This document shows, in pieces, positions 1-9,621 of a stretch of 52,718 nt of DNA; the stretch's first letter is position 1; every line of letters starts with the position of its first letter. Made by a program: the position numbers and the translations under genes. Source of the stretch: SHLQ01 sp964562985. GTDB taxonomy: Bacteria; Actinomycetota; Acidimicrobiia; Acidimicrobiales; SHLQ01. The notes beneath the pieces were generated by a model. It had not been told where the DNA came from and ran no database searches. It saw nothing but the letters and a program-made list of their open reading frames with translations. Where the stretch lies: the NCBI GenBank assembly GCA_964562985.1, contig CAZLWE010000016.1, forward strand, positions 1 through 52,718, read 5' to 3'.

Positions 1-333
1 CTCGATCACATCGGCACTCATCGAACGCCGAGAGATCCACGCCGCGGTTTCCCTCGGCCCACTTTCGGGCAGCGGTTCGAACGGTCGCGCCGGCGCAACG
101 CTCCCCGTTGCTGGCGCAGACGCGCCCTCGGCCTCCACAGCTGACGTCGGCACCCTTGTCGGCGAGGTGGTGGTCGTCGTCGTCGTCGAGGTGGATGTCG
201 AACTCGGCGCGTCCGTCGCGTCACCAAGCGTCTCAGCTGCGTCGTCCGCCAACTCAGCCGACGCGTCCTCCGAGCCCGAACAACCCATGAGCGCGAGCAC
301 GGCGAACGCGATGAGTACGTACCGATAGCTCAT
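1..333 (-). CDS. Lipoprotein, C-terminus cut by window edge
   Basis: An ATG at 331-333 on the minus strand opens a frame that runs without a stop to base 1 (111 codons), so the gene is partial. The N-terminus is a short hydrophobic signal ending in a lipobox (LALMGC, Cys at about residue 18), predicting a membrane-anchored exported lipoprotein. After it come an acidic Ala/Asp/Glu stretch and a Ser/Thr-rich linker (runs of Thr near residues 48-56), typical of surface lipoproteins in this window. No recognisable domain lies in the visible part, and the function is unknown. Confidence 0.6.
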   Translation of the reverse strand, partial: MSYRYVLIAFAVLALMGCSGSEDASAELADDAAETLGDATDAPSSTSTSTTTTTTTSPTRVPTSAVEAEGASAPATGSVAPARPFEPLPESGPRETAAWISRRSMSADVIE

Positions 334-446
334 TCCCCCAGCATAGAACGATCAACCCGTCCCGATCGCTCGAGAGCTATGTCTCGACCATCAGGTGGTT
401 GCGGAGTGCGGCCAGCGCTTTGTCGGGTTGGTCGATCCAAGGAGCA

Positions 447-1829
447 CTAGCGCTCTCCGGTGTTGACGATGACTTGCACGGAAATGCCCGTGTTCAACGC
501 GGCCAGCATGACCTCTTCGTCAACGTAAAGCGTGCTGCGGTACGGGAACCGGGTGCCTTGGCGAACCACGGTGTCACCGGTGAGCAGATCGGTGAGGTTC
601 ACACCATCACGCTCGATCCCAATGAGCCAGCCGTCGGGCTTCAAGCGAAACCCGAAGTCGGCAGCGTCTTCCCCTGAACGATCGACGCTAAGCGACCAAT
701 CTTGCCCATCGGGGCCAACCGTCCACACCACGTTGCCTGCGAGCACGACGATCCGGTCTCCAATACGGACGAAGTCGACGCTGATCACGCCGTCGGCCCG
801 CATCGACTCCTGCACTTCGATTGGCACTTCGATCGAGCGGAACGAGCCGTCGGTGCCGAGAATCTCCAGTGCCGGAGTCGCCAGCTGATCGAGCAACACC
901 TCGTCCGCCTCGCATGAGTCGGGAACGGCGAGGCGACCCACCGTCAGCGCGGCAACCTCACCGCCCTCGAGCGGTGTGTGCCCGACAGCGGCCGACGCCT
1001 CAATGGTCGATACCTCAACCGCACCGCGGCGCCGGACGACGATGTTTCGCCTGTCGGAGTCCGACATCGCAAAGACGTTCGCGCAACCGCTCACCTCCAT
1101 CGGGGGCACGAGCAGTTCCTCCTGCACCCCAAAGCTGTCGAGGTCGTGGAAGACCGGCGTGGCGTCGCCAACGAGCTCCACGGGCGCAAAATCTTCGTCG
1201 ATTCGCCACTCGGCCCCATCAGGCGACAGGAGTCGGTGCACGGCCACCTCGGGCGACAGGCTCTGGCCACCCCTCGGAAACGAACTTCGAACACGGAGCA
1301 TCGCTACCTCGTCGCCGACTTCGATCAGGTGCGAGTACCCGATGACCGCTTCTGAACCCTCGGAGGGAAAGTCTGGCACCTCGACCCGCAGCGATTCCCA
1401 CATCACGCCGGTCTCGGAGCGGAGCACGCGCGGTTCCTGAGAAGCCGAATCGGCAGACAACGCCAAAAAGACCTGAGCGCCATCGTCCTCATGGCGTACG
1501 ACGCTGTTGAAACCGAAGACTGGTGAGAAGAGTTCGGCTCGATCGCCTCCCGCGGCTTCACCGAGGGCCACTGCGTCGGTCGTGCCTGCGATTGGTTGCA
1601 CATCGGTTGTCGGGCTGGTCGTCGTTGGCGTCGTCCGTTGGGTCCCCGCCAACGTCTCCCCCTCCGCTGGGCGAAGAACGATGAGCGCGAGTGCGACCAG
1701 GCCGATGACAGCGATAGCAGCGAGCAGCACCCCATTTCGCCGAGAAGGCTGAGGCGCTCTGGGCGATTGGCCGCTATCGGAACCGGTTGTCTCGTCTATC
1801 TCCACCCGCACGGAGTTCGACGTCGTCAT
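447..1829 (-). CDS. Membrane-anchored extracellular protein, unknown function
   Basis: 460 residues. A charged, disordered cytosolic N-terminus (1-32) is followed by one transmembrane helix (about 33-52) and a Thr-rich linker. The rest is a beta-rich extracellular region of about 400 residues with repeating strand-turn patterns, compatible with a propeller-like fold. I recognise no catalytic motif or named family. Two Cys lie in the ectodomain. It is followed on the same strand by the lipoprotein gene at 1-333, with a gap of about 110 bases. Function unknown; the membrane topology is the best-supported part. Confidence 0.75.
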   Translation of the reverse strand: MTTSNSVRVEIDETTGSDSGQSPRAPQPSRRNGVLLAAIAVIGLVALALIVLRPAEGETLAGTQRTTPTTTSPTTDVQPIAGTTDAVALGEAAGGDRAELFSPVFGFNSVVRHEDDGAQVFLALSADSASQEPRVLRSETGVMWESLRVEVPDFPSEGSEAVIGYSHLIEVGDEVAMLRVRSSFPRGGQSLSPEVAVHRLLSPDGAEWRIDEDFAPVELVGDATPVFHDLDSFGVQEELLVPPMEVSGCANVFAMSDSDRRNIVVRRRGAVEVSTIEASAAVGHTPLEGGEVAALTVGRLAVPDSCEADEVLLDQLATPALEILGTDGSFRSIEVPIEVQESMRADGVISVDFVRIGDRIVVLAGNVVWTVGPDGQDWSLSVDRSGEDAADFGFRLKPDGWLIGIERDGVNLTDLLTGDTVVRQGTRFPYRSTLYVDEEVMLAALNTGISVQVIVNTGER

Positions 1830-2024
1830 CGGCTCGTCCGCCCAACGTCTGTTTGTTCGCGTCGGCGAACGGGGTCAGCCATATCGAAACCCAGGCGCGG
1901 CGCGGCGATCAGTTGATTCCGATCACGAGTCGCCGCGTCCACATTCCCATGATGGCTCATCGGTGACAGTGATGACGCCCGGGATCGAAGTCACCGCCCC
2001 ACCTACCTCGTCTAGATTGCAACA

Positions 2025-4322
2025 ATGGCCAGCACACGCACTCTCGACGACCCGGATCTTCTTCCGTTTCTGCCGTTTATCTACCTCGCGTGGTCCGATG
2101 GCGAGCTCGCCGACGCGGAGATCACCTCCATCTGTGACGAGCTCTCCGGCACCGGTGTCACCACGGACTGCCAGCTGGCCTTCGTCGGTTGGCTGGATCC
2201 CGAAGACCCACCGTCGCCCAATGAGTTGTCGGAAGTCCTGGATGCCATCCGATCGCGCTCGAGCGACATCGACGGTGCGGAGAAGCTCGACATCGAGTCA
2301 TTCGCAACCACCCTTGCAGCAACGGGCCGAGGAGAGTCTGAGCTCACCCCCGCAGAGCTCGACGCCATCCGAATGCTCGGCGAGCAGCTCGGGTTGTCTG
2401 GGAGCGAGCCGACCCGAGTGGTGCTTGGCCACACCGCTCCGGCGACAGCCACTGCGGCGGCCACGACAGATATCGATGTCGATTCACTGATCGCTCTTCG
2501 CGACGGGCCGCGTTACGAGATCAAAGAGCGGCTTCGATCGTTGCTCTCCGAGCCCGACTTCGCGCACGTCCCCGGCCTGCACATGGATGACTACCGACTG
2601 CGTGTTCTGAACCAGCTGCAGCGGCTCGCCGATGAGGGGTACGGGCGCCTCGGGTTCCCACATGTTCATGGCGGTGCAGGGAGCCAAAGCGACTTCGTAG
2701 GCGCCTTCTCGGTAATTGCCCATCACGACCTCAGCCTGTTGACCAAGTACGGCGTGCAATTCGGCCTGTATGGCGGGGCGATCATGCGGCTCGGAACCGA
2801 GCCGCACCATGCGGAGCTGCTCGAACCCATGATGTCGATGGCCATGCCGGGCTGCTTCGCGATGACCGAGACCGATCATGGCTCGAACGTGCAGAAGCTC
2901 GAAACCACCGCCACCTATGACCCCTCGACTGGGGAGTTCGTCATCAACACCCCGCACCATGGTGCTGGCAAGGACTACATCGGTAACGCCGCCAAAGACG
3001 GCCGCACCGCGGTCGTCTTCGCACAGCTCCACGCCGAGGGACGTGGGCACGGCGTGCACGCACTCGTGGTTCCCATCCGCTCCGACGATGGCCAGCCCCT
3101 CGAAGGCGTCACGATCGAGGACGACGGGCCGAAGGCCGGACTCAACGGCGTCGACAATGGCCGGCTGTGGTTCGACAACGTTCGTATCCCGCGCACGAAC
3201 CTGCTCAACAAGTTCGCCTCGGTCACCCCGGAAGGCACGTACGACTCCCCCATCCCTGGGATCGGCAAGCGCTTCTTCACCACGATCGCCACGTTGGTCG
3301 GCGGCCGCGTCGGTGTGGGCACTGGTGCGATATCGGCCACCGAGACCGCGTTAGCCATCGCTATTCGCTACGGCCTACGCCGCCGACAGTTCGGCCCGGA
3401 GAACCAGCCCGAAACAACCCTGCTCGATTACCCGCAGCATCAACGACGCCTCATGCCGCTGTTGGCCACGACCTGGGCGTACCGCTTCGCGTTCGAGCAC
3501 CTCATCGACGACTACGCCGAGGAACGAATCGACACCCGCCTGATCGAAGGCCATGCGGCCGGGCTCAAGGCGTTCTCGACATGGCACGCCAACAAGACGA
3601 TCCACGAGTGCCGCGAGGCGTGCGGGGGCGCTGGTTTCATGGCCAGAAACCGCCTTGGGCTTCTGCGGGCCGACATCGACATTTTCCAAACCTACGAAGG
3701 CGACAACACCGTGCTCTCCCAGCTCGTTGCCCGCGGGTTGTTGTCGAACTACGCCCAGCAGTTCAACGACCTCGGCCTGCTTGGCACCGCCCGGTTCCTC
3801 GCGGGACGTGCCGTGGGAACCGTGCGCGACGTCAACCCAATCGTGGTCGGCGGCGCGTCGCAAGACTCACTGCGCAATCCCGCCCGGTATCTTGATCTTC
3901 TGGCCTGGCGCGAAGAGCGCCTGGTCGCCACGCTTGGCGCTCGCCTCAGACACCGCATCAACAACGGGACGGATTCGGCCGTGGCGTTCGCTGAGGTGCA
4001 GAACCATGCGATCCGAGCCGCACGCGCCCACGTCGAGCACCTCGTGACGCAGCGGTTCGTTGCAGTCGTGCAGAGCATGGACGCCGGCCCCGATCACGAT
4101 GCGCTTTGCCAACTGTCCGACCTCCACGCGCTCACGACCATTGAGGCCGACCTGGCGTGGTTTATGGAACACGGCAAGCTGTCGGCTGCCGCCGCCAAAC
4201 AACTCCGGCAGGTGATTGGCGACCTTTGCGCCGATGTCCGAGCGAATGCTCGCCCCCTCGTAGACGCATTCGCAATCCCCGATGCGGTCCTCGGCGCCGA
4301 AGAGCTCCTAGGCAACGCCTAA
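2025..4322 (+). CDS. Acyl-CoA oxidase/dehydrogenase with N-terminal TerB-like domain
   Basis: 765 residues. Residues about 8-110 are a helical TerB-like domain (LAWSDGELADAE, acidic, then more helices). Residues about 160-765 are an acyl-CoA oxidase-type flavoprotein. Visible family landmarks are the FAD/substrate loop MTETDHGSNVQ, the region ACGGAGF, and the YEGDNTVLSQLVARG segment that carries the catalytic acid and adenine-binding residues in this family. It should oxidise acyl-CoA at the alpha-beta bond in beta-oxidation; whether it reduces O2 or an electron-transfer protein cannot be read from sequence. The ATG at 2025 starts the TerB domain directly. It is convergent with the SDR gene, separated by a palindrome that probably terminates both. 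Confidence 0.9.
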   Translation: MASTRTLDDPDLLPFLPFIYLAWSDGELADAEITSICDELSGTGVTTDCQLAFVGWLDPEDPPSPNELSEVLDAIRSRSSDIDGAEKLDIESFATTLAATGRGESELTPAELDAIRMLGEQLGLSGSEPTRVVLGHTAPATATAAATTDIDVDSLIALRDGPRYEIKERLRSLLSEPDFAHVPGLHMDDYRLRVLNQLQRLADEGYGRLGFPHVHGGAGSQSDFVGAFSVIAHHDLSLLTKYGVQFGLYGGAIMRLGTEPHHAELLEPMMSMAMPGCFAMTETDHGSNVQKLETTATYDPSTGEFVINTPHHGAGKDYIGNAAKDGRTAVVFAQLHAEGRGHGVHALVVPIRSDDGQPLEGVTIEDDGPKAGLNGVDNGRLWFDNVRIPRTNLLNKFASVTPEGTYDSPIPGIGKRFFTTIATLVGGRVGVGTGAISATETALAIAIRYGLRRRQFGPENQPETTLLDYPQHQRRLMPLLATTWAYRFAFEHLIDDYAEERIDTRLIEGHAAGLKAFSTWHANKTIHECREACGGAGFMARNRLGLLRADIDIFQTYEGDNTVLSQLVARGLLSNYAQQFNDLGLLGTARFLAGRAVGTVRDVNPIVVGGASQDSLRNPARYLDLLAWREERLVATLGARLRHRINNGTDSAVAFAEVQNHAIRAARAHVEHLVTQRFVAVVQSMDAGPDHDALCQLSDLHALTTIEADLAWFMEHGKLSAAAAKQLRQVIGDLCADVRANARPLVDAFAIPDAVLGAEELLGNA

Positions 4323-4325
4323 CCA

Positions 4326-4355
4326 AAACGTAAGGTGCCTGGCACCTTACGTTTT
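4326..4355. terminator. Near-perfect palindrome between convergent genes; bidirectional terminator or REP-like element
   Basis: Arms AAAACGTAAGGTGCC and GGCACCTTACGTTTT sit back to back with almost no loop, just after the acyl-CoA oxidase stop and running into the SDR stop codon. A-tracts and T-tracts flank the stem in both directions, as in a bidirectional intrinsic terminator. The core GGTGCC/GGCACC also resembles dispersed REP-like palindromes, so a repeat origin is possible. Confidence 0.6.
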
Positions 4356-5121
4356 AGATGATGGTCCAGCCGCCGTCGACGTAGAGGGTTTGGCCGGTCA
4401 TGTAGCTGCTGGCATCGGACGCCAAGAACAGCAGCGCACCGTCGAGTTCGTGCTCGTCGCCGTGCCGGCCCATCGGGGTCGCGCTGTTAATCATGGCCTG
4501 ACCCTTTTCGTTGAACATCATGTCTTCGGTCATCTCTGATCGGAAGAAGCCGGGCCCGATCGCATTGACCCGCACACCCTTACGGGCCCATTCGCTACCG
4601 AGCTCACGAGTGAGCTGCACCAGGCCACCCTTCGCTGCGGCATAGCCCGGCATCGGCAGACGCCCACCGGCCACCTTTCCCAGCACCGAGGCGATGTTCA
4701 CCACCGAACCGGTTCGGCCGTTCTCAATCATCCACTTCGCGGCGCGAGACGCCAGGTCATATGGCGCCACCAAGTCGATCTGGAGTTCGTGGCGGAACCC
4801 ATCGGGGTCGTCCTCGATCGCACGAATGGCCCGACTGGTTCCCGCGTTGTTCACCACCACATCTATCGTTCCAAACTCACCGAGCGCAGCCTCGACCACG
4901 AGTGGCGCCGCGTCGTCGGTGCTGAAGTCGGCCTGCACCGCGACCGCATTCGACAGTTCGCCCGCAAGCGCTTCGAGGCGTTCGACCCGTCGAGCCGCCA
5001 GAACGAGCTTCGCGCCAGCCGCGTCACACACCCGCGCAAACCGTGCACCGAGGCCCGACGAGGCCCCGGTCACGATGACCACCTTGTCGTCGAGACGGAA
5101 CGTGCTGAGCGGATCGATCAT
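4354..5121 (-). CDS. SDR family oxidoreductase
   Basis: 255 residues, the classical short-chain dehydrogenase length. The Rossmann nucleotide motif TGASSGLG is at residues 18-25, NNAG stabilises the central sheet, and the active site has Ser in the SVVNIAS segment plus YAAAK (Tyr/Lys). The C-terminal segment ends in the family-typical YVDGG. It should reduce or oxidise an alcohol/ketone with NAD(P). Convergence with an acyl-CoA oxidase suggests lipid or CoA-ester metabolism, but the substrate cannot be assigned. Confidence 0.93.
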   Translation of the reverse strand: MIDPLSTFRLDDKVVIVTGASSGLGARFARVCDAAGAKLVLAARRVERLEALAGELSNAVAVQADFSTDDAAPLVVEAALGEFGTIDVVVNNAGTSRAIRAIEDDPDGFRHELQIDLVAPYDLASRAAKWMIENGRTGSVVNIASVLGKVAGGRLPMPGYAAAKGGLVQLTRELGSEWARKGVRVNAIGPGFFRSEMTEDMMFNEKGQAMINSATPMGRHGDEHELDGALLFLASDASSYMTGQTLYVDGGWTII

Positions 5122-5175
5122 CCACGCAATCTACCCCGCGAGATTGCACGCCACGAATGGCAGCCTGACCCAGTT

Positions 5176-6969
5176 CTAGCTGGCGGTGAGGGCGTCGAAG
5201 AAGTAGCCGAAGGTTGGGCTGGCGAGGCGGGCGCAGTCGCGGCAACCTTCGCGGAGGATGTCGGCGGCTTGGGGACTGTCAGCGCCGTCGCCGGGCTGGA
5301 TGATCTCGGCGTTTGGTGACGCCGAGAAATCGCCGCCCTCTTCGATCTGTATGCGTTGACCAGCGTCGACGTCCGTGAAGATCTGCTCCTGGCCACTCGG
5401 CCACACGATGCGAATCTCGTCGACGGTGTCGTTCTGGCCGAGGCCGAAATGCAGTCGCTTGTCGTCTTGCACTCGGAAATGCAGGCCGCCGTTTTGGTGA
5501 CGCACCTGGGTGAGCCCGTCGGCGCTCACGTAGACCATGGCGCCGATACCGTCGCGGTTCGAGGTGGTGCCGACCAGCTCGACTCCCAGCCAGGAGTTCG
5601 TGTTCCCGCCATTCTCGAGCAGGCGGTAGGTCGGGTCGTTCTCGCTGGAGGTCTCGAAGAGGTCCAGCGCACCGTCGTTGTTGTAGTCGACCACCGAGAT
5701 CGATCGGTGTTCAGGGCGGGGCAAAGGGGTGGTCACCGCGGTGAGCGGGAAAGGCGTTGCGCTGAACGACCCGGTGCCGTCGTTCTCCAGCAGGTAGTCA
5801 ATGCCACCAGTATTTCGATCGAGGACCAGCATGTCGACATCGCCGTCGTTGTCGAAGTCTCCGGTGCCAACACCCGACCCGTCGGTCGTCCGGAACCCCA
5901 CATCGGCGAGCCCCGACTCAGCAGATGCATCGACCCAACCGCCATCGGGGGCGCTCAAGATGAGTTGGTGGCCGTCGGTCACCCACGACGGAAAGAATAG
6001 GTCGAGCACGGCGTCACCGTTGAAGTCGGCGACCGCGGTATCGATGAGGCCACGGTCGTTGTCGGGGCGGATGTCGGTGAACACCGACTCGGTGATGTCG
6101 ACCAACTGGTCGCCGCCGGTCGAGAAGATCTGAAGCGGCTGCTTCTGGATGATCTCGACGTTGCCGTCGCCATCGAGGTCGGCAATCGCTGCGGACTCGA
6201 GGCCGTAGGTCTCGTTGTATTCGTAGCCCACATCCTGGAGAACGTCGGTGAACGTGCCGTCGGGGTTCTGCTGGAAGATCGCTGGTGGCAGCTCCGGATC
6301 CTTTTGGCCGTCGGCTAGCGAGCCGTGGATGAAGTCGAGCAGGCCGTCGTTGTTGATGTCGATCAGCGCTGGTTCCCTGGCACGAGACACGCCGTAGTCG
6401 ATGCCTCGCTCGGCAGCGACGTCGACAAGTTGACCGCCGTCGTTGATGAACAGCTTGTTGAGGCTGCGACCGAGCTCGATGTTGAGGCCGACGAGCAGGA
6501 GCAGGTCCTCGTCGCCGTCGTTGTCGATGTCGGTCCAAACCGCACCGTGGCGATCACCGTTCGCGATTGCGCCTTGTTCATCTGGGGCAATGCGGTCGAG
6601 TTCGTTCTCGAAGGTGCCGTCGCCTTGATTGACGTAGAGGCTTGGTGGCGGTCCGAAGCGGTCGCCCGCGTGGTTGTTGACGAACACATCGAGCAGGCCG
6701 TCGCCATTGACGTCGCCCCACGCAATCCCGTAGCTCGGCCGCTGATCGACCGTCCCATCACCATCGTTGTCGACCCACAGCGACCAGAGCCCATCATCGG
6801 TCTCGTTGATGACGTCGGGGAGCTGATCGGAGACGTTGGTGAACGATGCGGTCGCCGTCTGAGCGCCAGCGATGACCTCGCTCGGCGAGTTCGGTGGAGA
6901 CGCGACCAGGAGGATCGCCATCACCGCAAGGGTGATGACAACACTCGCACTTCGCCGAATCCTGGTCAT
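5176..6969 (-). CDS. Secreted CRTAC1-type protein: FG-GAP/VCBS repeats plus ASPIC/UnbV domain
   Basis: 597 residues. The first 40 or so form a signal peptide (RIRRSASVVITLAVMAILLV core). Repeated calcium-binding loops of FG-GAP type follow (DNDGDGTVD, DINNDGLLD, DLDGDGN, DFDNDGDVD, DYNNDGALD), predicting an integrin-like beta-propeller. Residues about 475-545 match the ASPIC/UnbV domain (WLGVELVG, NRDGIGA, LHFGLGQ, IVWPSG). It is extracellular and probably Ca2+-dependent; family members are often adhesion- or surface-associated, but no substrate is known. Several Cys sit near the C-terminus. Confidence 0.9.
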   Translation of the reverse strand: MTRIRRSASVVITLAVMAILLVASPPNSPSEVIAGAQTATASFTNVSDQLPDVINETDDGLWSLWVDNDGDGTVDQRPSYGIAWGDVNGDGLLDVFVNNHAGDRFGPPPSLYVNQGDGTFENELDRIAPDEQGAIANGDRHGAVWTDIDNDGDEDLLLLVGLNIELGRSLNKLFINDGGQLVDVAAERGIDYGVSRAREPALIDINNDGLLDFIHGSLADGQKDPELPPAIFQQNPDGTFTDVLQDVGYEYNETYGLESAAIADLDGDGNVEIIQKQPLQIFSTGGDQLVDITESVFTDIRPDNDRGLIDTAVADFNGDAVLDLFFPSWVTDGHQLILSAPDGGWVDASAESGLADVGFRTTDGSGVGTGDFDNDGDVDMLVLDRNTGGIDYLLENDGTGSFSATPFPLTAVTTPLPRPEHRSISVVDYNNDGALDLFETSSENDPTYRLLENGGNTNSWLGVELVGTTSNRDGIGAMVYVSADGLTQVRHQNGGLHFRVQDDKRLHFGLGQNDTVDEIRIVWPSGQEQIFTDVDAGQRIQIEEGGDFSASPNAEIIQPGDGADSPQAADILREGCRDCARLASPTFGYFFDALTAS

Positions 6970-7038
6970 TAGTACCTTCTTCGGCCAGAGTACGTGCCCA
7001 GCCGTAGGCCAAAAGACGAAGTTTTTCTTGTGTGGCTG

Positions 7039-9144
7039 CTAGTCGTCGGCGGCCGTGAGGTGGTTCAAGAGGAAGTCCCGCTGTAGATGCAGGAGATTCT
7101 CTGCGACCGTTTCCTGGGGTGTCATATGCGTAACCCCGCTCAACGGGAGCACTTCGTGGGGCTTACCCGCCTCCAATAGCGCTTGGCTGAGTTGCAGGGT
7201 GTGCGCGGCGACGACGTTGTCGTCGGCGAGGCCGTGAATCAACATCAGCGGCCGTCCCAGTGAACCCGCGTCGCCGAGCAGACCGCTCTGGTCGTAGTGC
7301 TCGGGCACATCATCGGGGTGTCCCAGATATCGCTCGGTGTAATGGGTGTCGTACAAACGCCATTCGGTAACCGGCGCACCGGCAACCGCCGCGTGCACCG
7401 CGTCGGGACGACGCATCACGGCTAGGGCAGCCAGATACCCACCAAAGGACCACCCTCGGATTCCGACCCGAGATAGATCGAGGACCGAATTCGTGTTGGC
7501 GAGGGCATGCAGCGCGTCGATCTGGTCGTCGAGAACTTTGGTCGCGAAGTCGCCGTAGATCTCACGTTCGAAGGCGGGTCCACGGCTGGGCGTTCCCCGC
7601 CCGTCGGTGACGACCACCGCGAATCCTTGCTCGGCGAACCACTGACTCGTCGCAAACGCATTGCGAGATCGAAGCACTCGCTGGGCGTGTGGCCCGCCGT
7701 AGGGGTCGAGCAAAACGGGCAGCGGTGAACCATCGTGGCCACTGGGCAAACACAGCGCCGTGTTCAGGCTCCGCTCGCCCACCACATGGAAGCTGGGTGT
7801 GCAGTTAAACCCTGGAGCGTCAGCCAGTGATTTGAGCGCGGTCGTCGACCCATCGTTCCACACGACCTCGATGCTCGGCGCGGCGCCAGGCCGGGCGACG
7901 GAAACGACCCGTGTGCTCCCGGTCGCAACGGCCGTGGCGATGGCACCCGCATCGGTTAATGCGGTCAGGTTTCCGTCGCCGTCGCAGACCGCGAGAACTG
8001 CATCGGTGGCGTCGGTCGTACAGGTCACGAGATAGCCGTCCGGGTGCATACCGATGAGGGACCGGATTTGCAGCGCATCGTCGCCGACGCCCTCCATCGT
8101 GTGGGTCATCGGTTCGCCGTCAACCGACAAGCGCCGGTTCCCCTCATCGACGATCATGACCAACCCGTCTGGTCCGTCGAGCGGGGTCCGGGGTTGAATC
8201 TCGACCCACACGTCGTCGGTTACCCGCAACACCTCCGTGAGTTGGCCCGTGTTCGGGTCGGCCTCTGCGACGGCCAGCGTTCGTTGGTCGCGGGTCTGGA
8301 CCGTCACCAAGAGCCGCGGCCCCCACGAAACTGAAACGAGGTACTCCCAGGCATCCCCGCTGAGCGAGTTCCACGGAACCTCAATGGTCGGCCCGTCGTC
8401 CACGTCGACGATCCACAGCTGCACCTCGGCGTTTGTGGTTCCCGCTCCGGGATAGCGAATCGCCTGCGGCGCCGACTCGGGCCGTGCGGGCGCGGAGACC
8501 CACCACTGATCCACGGCGCTGGTATCGACCCGGCACGCTGCCAGGCGCTGGCCATCTTGAGACCACCAATACCCCCGACCCCTACCCATTTCCTCCGCGG
8601 CAACGAACTCCGCGCTCCCCCAGGAGACATTCGGGGCGTCCTCGTCGGTTCCGGGGATCACCCGATCGTCGACCCCGTCGGTGATTCGAAGCGTTGTCCC
8701 GCCGACGTAACAAACACGAAGACCCCCCGGTTCGAACGTCGGGTCGAAGGCGGCACCGTTGGATGCCATCTGGGTTACGGCACCTGCATCGAGATCGACA
8801 CGATGAAGGTCGCCACCCAGCACGAACACGGCCTCGCCACCATCTCCTCGAGAGACATAGGAGACGACACCACCGGCCTGTTCGCGCCGCCGTTCTCTAC
8901 GGGCCTTCTCCGCTTCGGTCAGTTCGACGTCGTCGCTACCTGCAGCGTCAAAGACACGTCGGGGGTCGGTCCCGCGGTCGAGAACCCACAAGCTGTTTGC
9001 CGAATCGGTCGGGCCCGCGGAACGAAGGAAGACGATGCGTTCGCCATCCTCGGAAACCTGAAATGAGCGGGGCGAGCCCAAGGTGAAACGCCGGGTTGCG
9101 GCGTGACGGCGGGGGAACGAGTCGATAGGTGACGATTTACTCAC
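7039..9144 (-). CDS. S9 family (dipeptidyl peptidase IV-like) serine peptidase
   Basis: 701 residues with no signal peptide, so probably cytosolic. Residues about 20-430 form the DPP-IV-type beta-propeller (it includes the VAAEEMGRGRGYWWS segment, with the Glu-Glu pair that binds the substrate N-terminus in DPP-IV). Residues about 440-701 form the alpha/beta-hydrolase domain. The nucleophile is Ser566 in GWSFGG, the acid Asp641 or 642 in GLADDN, and the base His673 in GVTHMT. It probably releases N-terminal dipeptides, often X-Pro or X-Ala, from peptides. It is divergent from the small gene starting at 9172. Confidence 0.93.
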   Translation of the reverse strand: MSKSSPIDSFPRRHAATRRFTLGSPRSFQVSEDGERIVFLRSAGPTDSANSLWVLDRGTDPRRVFDAAGSDDVELTEAEKARRERRREQAGGVVSYVSRGDGGEAVFVLGGDLHRVDLDAGAVTQMASNGAAFDPTFEPGGLRVCYVGGTTLRITDGVDDRVIPGTDEDAPNVSWGSAEFVAAEEMGRGRGYWWSQDGQRLAACRVDTSAVDQWWVSAPARPESAPQAIRYPGAGTTNAEVQLWIVDVDDGPTIEVPWNSLSGDAWEYLVSVSWGPRLLVTVQTRDQRTLAVAEADPNTGQLTEVLRVTDDVWVEIQPRTPLDGPDGLVMIVDEGNRRLSVDGEPMTHTMEGVGDDALQIRSLIGMHPDGYLVTCTTDATDAVLAVCDGDGNLTALTDAGAIATAVATGSTRVVSVARPGAAPSIEVVWNDGSTTALKSLADAPGFNCTPSFHVVGERSLNTALCLPSGHDGSPLPVLLDPYGGPHAQRVLRSRNAFATSQWFAEQGFAVVVTDGRGTPSRGPAFEREIYGDFATKVLDDQIDALHALANTNSVLDLSRVGIRGWSFGGYLAALAVMRRPDAVHAAVAGAPVTEWRLYDTHYTERYLGHPDDVPEHYDQSGLLGDAGSLGRPLMLIHGLADDNVVAAHTLQLSQALLEAGKPHEVLPLSGVTHMTPQETVAENLLHLQRDFLLNHLTAADD

Positions 9145-9171
9145 TCCATCATCTTGGCCTGTGAGGCGATC

Positions 9172-9618
9172 ATGACCGATGATGTGTGGGTGACTACGGA
9201 GATCCCTCTCGATAACGAAACTCGAACTGCGCTCTTGTTGTTCAATGAGCGCCTCGACGCGCGGGCTTTGGCCCAGCGCGGAAAGAAGCGGGTTGCCAAG
9301 GCCGAGCGGGCCAAAGAGGCTGCAGCGACCAACGTTCGCAAGGTCAACGACAACCCCGACGCAACCGCCGAGCAGAAGGCCGAAGCCGAGGCTGCCTACA
9401 AGTCCGCGGCCGACGAGTACAACGTCATCGCGGCCAACCCGACCGCAGGTCTCGACAAGCCGAAGGCGAAGAAGAAGGAAGAGCCTGCCGCTGAAGACGC
9501 TCCAGCCGAAGCAGAAGCACCCTCGGCCGCAGTGGTCGGCGAAGACTCGTTACAAGAAGTCTCCGCCGATGAAGAAGATGCGCCCGCAGCCGAAGCTGCG
9601 GACGCAGACGCTGAATAA
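9172..9618 (+). CDS. Small charged coiled-coil protein, unknown function
   Basis: About 148 residues from the ATG at 9172, which has GTGAGG about 7 bases upstream; a TTG at 9154 is in frame but less likely. The first 80 residues are helical and Lys/Glu/Ala-rich (coiled coil). The last 50 or so are an acidic, Ala/Glu/Pro-rich tail. No family is recognised. The composition resembles a soluble partner or nucleic-acid-associated accessory protein, but this is only a compositional guess. Confidence 0.6.
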   Translation: MTDDVWVTTEIPLDNETRTALLLFNERLDARALAQRGKKRVAKAERAKEAAATNVRKVNDNPDATAEQKAEAEAAYKSAADEYNVIAANPTAGLDKPKAKKKEEPAAEDAPAEAEAPSAAVVGEDSLQEVSADEEDAPAAEAADADAE

Positions 9619-9621
9619 GGC

